Shown here one piece after another: positions 21,401-27,186 of a stretch of DNA of 27,186 nucleotides. This stretch comes from a virus. The notes beneath the pieces are model-generated. The model saw only the letters and a list, made by a program, of their open reading frames with translations. It was not told the DNA's origin and did no database searches. The number at the start of each line of letters is the position of its first letter. Position 1 is the stretch's first letter. The stretch covers positions 1 through 27,186 of IMG/VR virus record IMGVR_UViG_3300010370_000196. One strand, given 5' to 3'. The translations under genes and the position numbers were made by a program.

Positions 21401-24400
21401 CCCTTCCATGCCTAACTTGGCACCCTGCTTGTCATATTCTTTTTGCAAACTCTTTACAACCACTTCCTTGGCGCGTGAGAACGCCAGGATGTCGCGCATA
21501 GACGTGGCCATATTCTCGGCTGTCTCTTTGTTTACATTGGTCTGCTGCGTGTTGTAAGCAACGCCAGCAAATGTACGTTCGCGGCGGATATACTGGCCAA
21601 CCTGAGTCAGCATACGGGCCACGGTCTGCTGCATCGGAATTCCACCAGCCTTGATGGCTTCTGCCAGATCAGAAATGTTATCCACAGCCAGGCTCATGTC
21701 CGTGCTGGAATACAAATCCATCACATCAGGGCGCTTGGCATACGTGGCTGATGAGAAGAAAGTGCCGTAAGCGTTTTGCACCAGGTTACGCACGAATGCT
21801 GCACGCCCGGTAGCCAAACTTTCTCCAGCTTTAGCCTTTTCTCTTTGTTCTTTAGTGCGAGCTTGGGTTTCTCCACTACCGCCAGCGTTGTGGCTCTCGT
21901 CAAAGATCAAGTAGTTTTGAGCGCCAAATTGCTTGATAAAACGCTGACGTTCAGTTTCTTTCCCCTTGACGGTCTGCAGCTGTTTGTACGTGGTGAAGAT
22001 CACCTTGTAGTCGCCCAAACTTTCCTTCTGACTCATGGCCTTCATGAGCCCATCCATGGCAGAAACATTAGATTTGGCAGACTTCAGCGTCAGGTTGTTC
22101 TCAGTAATTTCTTCACCCTTCTTGCGAATCAGGGTGTAAGGAATGGCTTCTCCGTTGTTGGTAATAAAAATCTTGGGATTGGCAGTGTCAAGCCCCAGCT
22201 CTTTCGTCATACCAATATCGTCCAGGTCCCGGATCATGTCCGAGTACAGGTTGGGCGCTTCGGTTACAAAGATTGGAATCTTGTCATGGACCAGGGCATA
22301 ACGGATCATGGCGGCAACAACACGACCCTTGCCAACGCCGGTCTGGTCGCCAATGATGAAGCCTTTGCCGGCCTCTGCGTTGTAGATGGCCAGGGCTATA
22401 GCATCAACCTGTTCCGCCGAGAACAGCTCACGCACCGTCTCAGGATCCATGTCCAAAGACTCTGCAACGTAGTTATCCAGATCTCCGATCGAGCTCTCAA
22501 TCTTGGCTAGAGAGTTCTCGATTGAATCAGCCATAGCCTTAGGAACCAGGGTTCCAATAGAGCTGGCTTTAGAGTGGGGATAGTAAGCAACCTGGTTTTC
22601 TGTCTCGGTCTCCAGGCCACGGCGCTCTGCTAATCCAGACTGGACACGCTCACCTGAGACAACGCTAACTCCACCCAGCTTGGGAAGTCCACGTCCTTCA
22701 GCACCTGCTTCGCGTTCTCGTTTGGCCCGCTCACCTGCGCCGGCCACTGGTTCTCCCTCTGCTGCACGTTTAGGGACGTTAGCAGGTTTAGGTTGTTGCT
22801 CACCAGCGCCTCGCCCACTTGGTTCGCGTTGTCCACGCCCGGTAGGTCCAGCCTCCGACACGCCTCGTTCGCCGCCTCCAACGGGTTCTCTTCCTTCAGC
22901 ACCAACCACATCACTCGGTTGCTCAACGCCTCGACCCACTCGTTCTGGCTCAGCTTCCCGCTCGGCACTAACACCGACGTCAGCTCCGGCGGGGCCACGA
23001 TCTTCTCGGGATACCATGGGTTCATTTAGCTTCTCCTTCAGTTGTTCGTATGTGGTGATGAGCTCTGGCAGGTCAGCTGCAGGCAGATCGCGAGATGACT
23101 TGCCAACCCCATCAATCACGATCACATCAACGGGATAGGTGGTGCCCTGCTTGGCGTACATGTTGCCGCCGGCAGTAAAGTGATCCACAACGTTGTACAG
23201 GTTGTACAGCTCGTAATAGAAGTCACGCTTGGCACGGCCTCTGTAGCCCTCGCGGCGTCCCTCTTCGGTCGTTGCCTGGACACCGCCCACAATCAGTACA
23301 GCACGGCCGTTTTCCTTCATCCCAACCAAGGACTTCAGGACAATGTCGTGGTCGATGTTGCTGATCTCACCAGCCTTGCCAAACGGCGGGTTGGCAATCA
23401 CAACGTCAAAGGCATTGTTTTCAATGTCCATCTCCAGAGCATTCTCTTGAGAGATGTCCGCCCCAGACATGATGCTTTCCAGCATACGAACCCGGTCAAC
23501 ATCAAGCTCGTTTGCTCGCACCTTGTCCGGGTTAGCCGCGATCAACAGCATGCCGTTGCCTGCAGTAGGCTCGAGTACGCTGGTTTTGTTGGTGATGCCG
23601 GCCAGCTCAGACGCCACATAGGCCAGGGGGGCGGGCGTGGAGTAAGCCTGGTTGGCTACGCTGGTTGAGCTACGCACAGAAAGGTTTGGCTGGCGACTGT
23701 ACAGGTCAACCAGATCGTCATAGATTTCCTGGGTAGATTTCTTATTAAACCTGCCCTCTTCGATGATGTTGCGAGCGGCAATGATGACGCCTGCTTCAAT
23801 CGCTTCGTCAGCGTCCTTTGCGGCTTTGGTCCCTGGCTCAATCTTCTGGCCAGTCATTTTGCTGATCTGATCTCTGGCCTCAACGATTGTCTTGAAGCTA
23901 GCTCCTTCTGAGAGCTTGCCTCCAATCTTTCCCGCCATTTTTGCTTTGTTAGAAAACTGTGTAGCTTGTGCTACGCCGGCAGGCTCTTCAGCTTCTGCCA
24001 GACCTTCCATAGACTCAACAGCGATGACTTCTTTCTTGGAGCTAGCGCCTTGATCCTGGTACTTGCCGGCCATGCCAATGTAGGCACCCTGCAGGTGATC
24101 CAGAGTGATCTGGTCAGCAGCTTCGTCACCCAGCTTGGAACGGATCGTGTCCATCACAAACCGGGCAGCTTCCTTGAATTTGATCTTTCCAAGGCGGAAG
24201 GCTGCATCCATAAGCCGGGTCAGGATCGGCATGAGCTTTTGCTCGTCCTCAGGGACAATGTTCATGCGACCAGACTTGGTCAGCAACATGGACAGATCGC
24301 CCAGGGCGTCTTCTAGATCTTGCTTAGCCTTGGCTTTCTCGTCGGCTTCGGCCGGCTTGGCAGGCGTTACAGGGGCGGCAGGAGTGACGGCAGGTGCCTT

Positions 24401-26581
24401 TGCGGCAGGCTGCAACACGTTTTCACGAATCATCGCCTCGGCTTCTTCGCCGGACGGTTGTCTTGCACTGAGCCCGGGTGGCTTAATTTTGGTAAGCAAA
24501 TCACGGCCAGATGGCGTCAAGATTCCTCTGCCGTTAATCATGCCACTCGCTAACAACACATCCTTGACAGGGCCATCTTTCAACGACTCGGTTGAAGCAT
24601 CTTCCAGACCCATGTAGACCTGGATTGGTGTCGGGGTTACTGCTGCAGGCGGGGTAGGTGCAACCTTGGCTACTTCAATTCGGCGCTCTTCAAATGCACC
24701 ATCGGCAGACTTAACGGTAATTTGATTTCCGGTATGGCTAACAGCGGTAACAATCCATGTGCGGCCATTAAGTTCAACTTTTTGCCCTGGTTTGTATTCA
24801 CCAGCCGGGGCAATAATATTCTCACTTTTTATTTCTGGAAGTTCATTCCACCAGTCTTCAGCAGCCGCTGGCTTGCGCTGTTGTTCTAGAAGTGTTTTTG
24901 CGTATTCTTGTTGTTCTGGTGTTTTTAGGATTAAAGCGTTTGACGCGCCAGCAATTTTTTGCGGATAACTAAGTTCATTTTTATTCAATCTTGCGCCAGG
25001 AATCTTAGCAATAGCGTTAATTGCATCTCTAACTGTAGATGCCCGCGTAATACCGATTTCTGAGTCTGCAAATGCGCCGCCTAGCAGCTGATCCAACGTG
25101 TTTGTTGGCGCAGCAGTAGGCGTTACTGCAGGCGCGGTAGGAGGAGTAGTTGGTTGCTCAGGGGCAGGCGTTACCGCAGGCTCAGCCGCTGCAACAGGGG
25201 GCTGTGGAGTTCGTGTAACTTGTTTCACTTCTGTCCCAAAAGTACTCACTTCTGGGGGTGTAACAGGCCCTGGTGTTACCTTTGGTTCTACGGGTTTACC
25301 AGTAGAAACAGGCGGTTGTGCAGCAGGTCTTTCCTCTGTTTGAGCCAGGATCTCCCTCAGCATTTCGGAAGTATCTTGGGCCTCTGACGGGGCTGCTTGT
25401 GCCATGGGTTCGGCAGGCGGAGCAGGCGGGGCCGCAGAAGGCTCTGTGGGAGGCGCAACAGCCTCAGGAGGGGTAACGGTAGGTGCAGGCTGTTTAAGCG
25501 CCCCAGGAAGGCCAGGAGTACGCAGGGAGCGTGCTGCCAAGGGAACTTCAACAGCCGCCCCTCCAAGCTCGCCCAACATCTCCAGAGCAACATCTTCCAG
25601 ATCCACCTTGCCATAGGCCGCGAGCTGGCCACCGGCTTCAGAGATGCCACCGCCGGCAATGTCGATGCCAGCACCACCCAGGCCACGGCCAACCTTTTGG
25701 GCAAGCGTGCGGCTAGCCATGATCTCGTTAGCCCGGCTGGCCACTTGAGCCAGATCAGCGCCAGCACCAAGCTCAGTACGAGCTGCCTTGATAGCTGCGT
25801 TCTTAGCCCCGCCAGCAAACCTACCGCCGGCAAGCGTAGTAGCCGCGTCGATAGCGGCAGTTGTAGCGCCTTTGGTACGGGCGTCAGAGATGGCTTGTTG
25901 CACGAACGCCTTGTCCTGCATCAGGGCCTGGACGTTACGCTCGGTGGGTTCTAGCCCACGTTTTTGAAGCTCTTTACCAATCAAGCCAATGAACTCAGAG
26001 CCAATCTCAACAGGGGCTTGGCCAGTGAATGCGCCGCCGATAGCTCCAATACCAGCACCAATGGCCGCACCGCCGGGCCCACCCAGCGCGCCAACAGCAG
26101 CACCGCCCTTACCGCCAGCCAGCATGCCGACGATAGAGGGAACCATGTTTGCCGCCTGCTCAGCGGTCATGTACATCAAGCCCTTGGGATTGGTGATGGC
26201 CTGACGCCCCACCTCATAGAGCATCTCGCCAATAGCCTTGGAGCCCTGCATGAACCCTTGAGCTTCTTCCCAGGCTTTGCCCTCTTCTTTGAAGGCACCC
26301 TTGATGTCTTTCAGCTCTCTAGGCTCATTGGCTGTGGGCGTGGCCAACTGCTCGGCAATCACGCGAGACTTGGCCGCAACATCACCACCAGAGATGACGG
26401 CCGGGGCAACCTCAGCTGACGTTAGGGCTTGCTTGCCGCCCTTGACTAAGAGCTCTCCTACGTTGGATAAGAAGCCTGGCTCCTTGACTAAAGTACCACC
26501 GTACTGTTTGGCCAAAGCATCCAGATTCTCTGGCTTTGTTTCGACCCCACCGAACTGTTTTGCCAGAGCGTCGTAGTCCAT
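15395..26581 (-). CDS. Giant DarB-like polyvalent protein (methylase-helicase-protease-LPD)
   Basis: The 3728-aa protein is a chain of domains. Residues 1-30 hold two DALAKQ(F/Y)GG repeats. About 145-190 is a Gly/Ala-rich hydrophobic stretch, and 355-495 a Pro/Ala linker. About 985-1090 is an N6-adenine methylase (EPTAGNGMLL at 1004, NPPF at 1064). About 1189-1330 is an Arg/Gly/Glu-rich linker. About 1345-1990 is a Strawberry-notch/SNF2-like helicase (GDQTGVGKG at 1411, DESH at 1561, QMLGRPLRTGQ at 1961). A zincin HEITH lies at 2653-2657 with a possible third ligand E2730. An LPD38-like region spans about 3150-3650 with a hydrophobic helix near 3395-3413, followed by a terminal coiled coil. 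P1 DarB and Bcep22-type giant proteins are packaged and enter the cell with the DNA to block restriction; the same role is inferred here. TAATG overlaps the upstream gene. Confidence 0.9.
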   Translation of the reverse strand: MDYDALAKQFGGVETKPENLDALAKQYGGTLVKEPGFLSNVGELLVKGGKQALTSAEVAPAVISGGDVAAKSRVIAEQLATPTANEPRELKDIKGAFKEEGKAWEEAQGFMQGSKAIGEMLYEVGRQAITNPKGLMYMTAEQAANMVPSIVGMLAGGKGGAAVGALGGPGGAAIGAGIGAIGGAFTGQAPVEIGSEFIGLIGKELQKRGLEPTERNVQALMQDKAFVQQAISDARTKGATTAAIDAATTLAGGRFAGGAKNAAIKAARTELGAGADLAQVASRANEIMASRTLAQKVGRGLGGAGIDIAGGGISEAGGQLAAYGKVDLEDVALEMLGELGGAAVEVPLAARSLRTPGLPGALKQPAPTVTPPEAVAPPTEPSAAPPAPPAEPMAQAAPSEAQDTSEMLREILAQTEERPAAQPPVSTGKPVEPKVTPGPVTPPEVSTFGTEVKQVTRTPQPPVAAAEPAVTPAPEQPTTPPTAPAVTPTAAPTNTLDQLLGGAFADSEIGITRASTVRDAINAIAKIPGARLNKNELSYPQKIAGASNALILKTPEQQEYAKTLLEQQRKPAAAEDWWNELPEIKSENIIAPAGEYKPGQKVELNGRTWIVTAVSHTGNQITVKSADGAFEERRIEVAKVAPTPPAAVTPTPIQVYMGLEDASTESLKDGPVKDVLLASGMINGRGILTPSGRDLLTKIKPPGLSARQPSGEEAEAMIRENVLQPAAKAPAVTPAAPVTPAKPAEADEKAKAKQDLEDALGDLSMLLTKSGRMNIVPEDEQKLMPILTRLMDAAFRLGKIKFKEAARFVMDTIRSKLGDEAADQITLDHLQGAYIGMAGKYQDQGASSKKEVIAVESMEGLAEAEEPAGVAQATQFSNKAKMAGKIGGKLSEGASFKTIVEARDQISKMTGQKIEPGTKAAKDADEAIEAGVIIAARNIIEEGRFNKKSTQEIYDDLVDLYSRQPNLSVRSSTSVANQAYSTPAPLAYVASELAGITNKTSVLEPTAGNGMLLIAANPDKVRANELDVDRVRMLESIMSGADISQENALEMDIENNAFDVVIANPPFGKAGEISNIDHDIVLKSLVGMKENGRAVLIVGGVQATTEEGRREGYRGRAKRDFYYELYNLYNVVDHFTAGGNMYAKQGTTYPVDVIVIDGVGKSSRDLPAADLPELITTYEQLKEKLNEPMVSREDRGPAGADVGVSAEREAEPERVGRGVEQPSDVVGAEGREPVGGGERGVSEAGPTGRGQREPSGRGAGEQQPKPANVPKRAAEGEPVAGAGERAKREREAGAEGRGLPKLGGVSVVSGERVQSGLAERRGLETETENQVAYYPHSKASSIGTLVPKAMADSIENSLAKIESSIGDLDNYVAESLDMDPETVRELFSAEQVDAIALAIYNAEAGKGFIIGDQTGVGKGRVVAAMIRYALVHDKIPIFVTEAPNLYSDMIRDLDDIGMTKELGLDTANPKIFITNNGEAIPYTLIRKKGEEITENNLTLKSAKSNVSAMDGLMKAMSQKESLGDYKVIFTTYKQLQTVKGKETERQRFIKQFGAQNYLIFDESHNAGGSGETQARTKEQREKAKAGESLATGRAAFVRNLVQNAYGTFFSSATYAKRPDVMDLYSSTDMSLAVDNISDLAEAIKAGGIPMQQTVARMLTQVGQYIRRERTFAGVAYNTQQTNVNKETAENMATSMRDILAFSRAKEVVVKSLQKEYDKQGAKLGMEGEKTQVQSANFGSNMHSLIDQMLLSLKVQDSVRHAIGRLKANEKVILTVSNTMGSFLQGYAKEMNLNIGDPVDLSFKDLYIRYLEKQRKVTIKRPNGAKEEYRLTDNDLGPALTQQYNDIKKFIENAGFGSAPMSPIDYMHAELRKAGYKTEEITGRTMTLNYESGRPILTSRSANIKQRVNAVKAFNSGAVDVIILNQAGSTGLSLHASSKFKDQRKRHMIIVQAEGNIDIHMQMLGRPLRTGQVIPPAYSQMMADIPAEMRPAAVLLKKMASLNANTTASRKSAVTAEGTVDFMNEYGGQVAQEYLRDNPEVYEALGGKKILEIADNPSEAGEEDIRKLTGYIPILPIKQQEEVYKDLVERYNDLIEREDSMGSNKLESKAADLDAKTLASVPITEDKGDPSIFAKPAIMEKVDVKRTVKPYSKEEVQRQVQNSLNGEKPSEKSSRMWHDLSDRTKAYGKSIIEKMEAEAEPDRVKIESIKGQINAQYTHIKTVLTEFPIGTPVVAKNSKGMLVKGVVTDIQNKQKTKNPAAGSDWQMTIALADGESKSTSMPFSQIGSVYQLKRELETPWFNQETDKFEYIPMLDLFDKGATVRRENRWMVTGNILAGFAAVNNMGHIKTYTKDDGTTAQGILMPRTFDFEKAQKNADVRLKNLAAVMDFFNTFGRNAEVSTPDGNLRIAYMGGTEYRFVTPSSKREGGSFYLDKGLTDITGDLYKSGQIMRTTVYDQDKANEAIQYLLSDRGETLIAYNHKDEAREMFAPKMPLANVQPDVERESLNTTANFVADRETLIRKYQSMRQKRGMILRKFKKGQAGLDEQEAINTLDDVASQLKDEIAASKVKRTDAKNFFAQATKQWNEGNISDDVYAAIKTMYEKFPFVLEGLNLSVKQGAEFSDAAGQFFAMARLVRLYKGTTGVQDPVTIRHEITHGLEQMMTADAVADLIMDWSEKLGKAIKKEKSPKAQLYFAAILEFYNKPSIELYNFAMSVMPSYDYYQYINPSEYWAVNAEKLMARKLGTGWDKFVLAAKRLFEGLKYMFGFDNQYVVHRIFNDIMTSKGERFTKAALNDYVEASVMGMLNLDENTRRNYKGKPAPLSVWDSPEKSKMDDWAYRWQDKHVDTKRVVQAVVKGIGEIADRFDAYLKETLYHGRVSKQTMDFLKRDFRPFIEKMDKMGVKVDEFEFYLQNRHAQEYNDLIAARNPGMPDAGSGIPTDDAIAYLNGLSKEEKAKYEELAKDIDKFVEGTQDMLVANGLETQERIDSWRDMFKHYVPLKRDPNELDFVNPSFGMGKGFAIKGDFSRTATGSLKTVVDILNNIALQREMAIVRSEKARVGRALYGMALQAPNPEFWMPINPDAVKNKKKLIAELQAMGLDPDTAENIFQQPRSPSIDKKTGLVQYRINPNVLNAENVFPVRINGKDRFIIFNPADERAKRMVKALKNLDANQLENGLDTVAELTRLIAAMNTQFNPVFGAWNFVRDVESAAVNLTGTPIADKRMEVVAGAIPALKAIYRDLRGKTPKDAEAKEWIDLYERFANAGGQTGYREQFTRAKDKATLVQREMARLDRSNVRRAAQAVADWLSDYNDAMENAVRLSAFKAALESGLSEDRAAELAKNLTVNFNRKGAWTTNANAFYAFLNASVQGSARMAELIFKRDENGKVRLTPGGKKVIAGGMMIGAMQAALLAFAGFDADEPPEFLKNKNLIIPNPFGQGYAIIPMPLGLNVFPNVARLVTEYALTQAGAMTGKRDLPKTVLSIASAVLDAFNPLGSSGLIQTLSPTLVDPFVAIAENKDAFGRPISKENRATNPSPGWERSRDNASAISQGLAYGINYLTGGGKYGIGAYSPTADDIDYVFSQYVGGLGREVAKAAGFVKAKVEGEETPPYKVPILGKAYGETETPSAVSDKFYKNVTMLAELEGEMKRMREKRENLSEFMKDNPEYRFIQNANNLENQISKINKTIKEIQKRPETEQTKAQIERYKEQKQRMMNNFNERIKALQRQ
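22630..23025 (-). CDS. Candidate nested gene inside the giant gene (131 aa)
   Basis: In the +1 frame of the giant gene, an ATG at 23025 preceded by AAGGAG at a 7-base spacing opens a 131-aa frame starting MNPWYPEKIVAPPELTSVL. Its composition is that of a folded or helical protein: four Trp, many Asn, and balanced hydrophobics (ALSNRVMWLVLKEENPLEAA). The giant protein's own reading here is low-complexity Arg/Gly/Glu. Overprinted genes typically sit in such disordered linkers. Against it: the region is about 60% GC, so stops are rare in shadow frames, and the G-ending codons follow from the host frame. I recognise no homologue. Confidence 0.4.
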   Translation of the reverse strand: MNPWYPEKIVAPPELTSVLVPSGKLSQNEWVEALSNRVMWLVLKEENPLEAANEACRRLDLPGVDNANQVGEALVSNNLNLLTSLNVQQRENQWPAQVSGPNENAKQVLKDVDFPSWVELALSQVSVSSLD

Positions 26582-27186
26582 TATTTGATTCCTGCTTGAG
26601 CCTTAAATTTATCAGCAGCGGCTTGATTTGGGAAGGAGTAAGTTTTACCCCCAGCAGTAACTGTAACTGGTTCATAACCACCAACTTCTGCCCCACCCAT
26701 TTGCGCCATTATTTTGGTCAATTTAACTAAATCTTGAGCAGCTTGCTTCTGACCTTCAGGATCAAGAGGGCTCTTGCTAGGATCTGCCAAAATTGCTAAT
26801 TTGTCAGCAGCAGACTTAATGGTTGCAAGGTTTTGCTTGTCTGATGACAAATAAGAAGTCGGGTTAGTAACGGCCAGAAGAGCCTCGTCATAGGTCATCT
26901 TCTCGTTGCCAGGCTTCTTGAGCATAGCTTGAATTGCCCTTTCAGTACGAGCGTTAGCGGCCTGTTGCGGGCCGGCATAAATGTTCGCAACTTTAACGGC
27001 ATTAGCTTGTCTGTCAGCCTCAAGCACAGCCTCTTGGGCCAGCTTTTTGGCTTCAGAATCAGATTTACCCAAAGCAAGTGCTGCTTCAAGATTGTCTTTG
27101 TACACTTTGTCAAACTCTGCTTTGCCAATCGTAAACAGGTCTTTTCTCCAGCCACGCTTGACGTCAGAGATCTTGGTTTGGGTCTC
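26581..27186 (-). CDS. Probable virion protein, 5'-truncated by the window
   Basis: The frame is open to the window edge without a convincing start; 201 codons are visible. The protein is Ala/Gln/Lys-rich and helical (KLAQEAVLEADRQANAVKVA, then AADKLAILADPSKSPLDPEG). It ends in a small beta module with VTAGGKTYSFPNQAAADKFK, a short GK-x-Y-x-F-x-N-x-x-x-A-x-x-F pattern found at the ends of several phage structural proteins. Its stop overlaps the start of the giant gene (TAATG), so the two are translated together. That suggests an internal virion or ejection protein encoded with the polyvalent protein. This is inference from context. Confidence 0.7.
   Translation of the reverse strand, partial: ETQTKISDVKRGWRKDLFTIGKAEFDKVYKDNLEAALALGKSDSEAKKLAQEAVLEADRQANAVKVANIYAGPQQAANARTERAIQAMLKKPGNEKMTYDEALLAVTNPTSYLSSDKQNLATIKSAADKLAILADPSKSPLDPEGQKQAAQDLVKLTKIMAQMGGAEVGGYEPVTVTAGGKTYSFPNQAAADKFKAQAGIK

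Noticed and set aside
22680-23138. 152-codon plus-strand frame in the GC-rich linker region
   Set aside because: Ser/Pro/Arg-rich low complexity with a weak start, explained by few stops in GC-rich antisense; unlike the minus-strand nested frame it has no good SD.
25357-25833. 158-codon Leu-rich frame within the giant gene
   Set aside because: It is a frame-shifted reading of the Ala/Pro/Gly-rich linker; the leucine runs arise from GCC/CCT repeats, and no Shine-Dalgarno is present.
15395-26581. N4-type virion RNA polymerase
   Set aside because: The size is similar, but the protein has methylase, helicase and zincin motifs and no T7-like polymerase motifs that I can see.
1-27186. CRISPR arrays, insertion sequences, integrase or attachment site
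   Set aside because: No regularly spaced repeats, transposase, integrase motifs or tRNA-end duplications were found in the window.

Overview
The window is a stretch of a tailed bacteriophage genome (or prophage), most likely a podovirus-like phage of a beta- or gammaproteobacterial host. The reasons are the almost gap-free ATGA-type gene overlaps, many small orphan genes, a phage replication and recombination gene set (Toprim primase, SF2 helicase, ERF annealing protein, RecB-like exonuclease, RuvC-like resolvase, YbcO-like nuclease), and a 3728-residue DarB-like polyvalent protein. Giant methylase-helicase proteins of this kind are known from phage P1 (DarB) and from Bcep22-type Burkholderia podoviruses. 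The host assignment is inference.

Layout. (1) 1-380: the ends of two small rightward genes. (2) 368-7306: a leftward block, read from right to left: HNH endonuclease, six small unknown genes, a Ref-like HNH protein, a PP-loop/PAPS-reductase-like protein, a 47-aa gene, a ParB/Srx-domain protein, an SF2 helicase, a small exported protein and a Toprim primase. Two good leftward promoter candidates lie at 6665-6693 and 3793-3821. (3) 7307-8085: a 780-base region without a convincing gene. It holds two tandem tRNA-sized, cloverleaf-like elements whose closing stems covary, a third long-stem element, and an intrinsic terminator. (4) 8086-9136: leftward small genes, a 30-aa proline-rich mini-gene, a strong terminator that abuts a start codon, and a RuvC-like resolvase. 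(5) 9204-15417: a rightward operon from a promoter at 9144-9173. It starts with small genes and then has a probable 7-deazaguanine DNA-modification pair (DpdA-like transglycosylase plus YhhQ/VUT-type precursor transporter). After these come a methyltransferase, a RecB-like nuclease, an ERF recombinase, an SSB-like protein, small genes and a YbcO-like nuclease. (6) 15395-26581: the leftward giant polyvalent gene, containing a candidate nested gene at 22630-23025. (7) 26581-27186: a leftward gene truncated by the window edge, probably virion-associated.

How the parts may work together. The helicase, primase, ParB-like protein, ERF, exonuclease, SSB-like protein and resolvase form a replication and recombination set. 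DpdA plus YhhQ and the DarB-like giant protein both point to evasion of host restriction, the first by base modification and the second probably by a protein delivered with the DNA. The modification pair is more AT-rich than its surroundings and is bracketed by a short direct repeat carrying the decayed end of the preceding gene, as expected for an inserted cassette.
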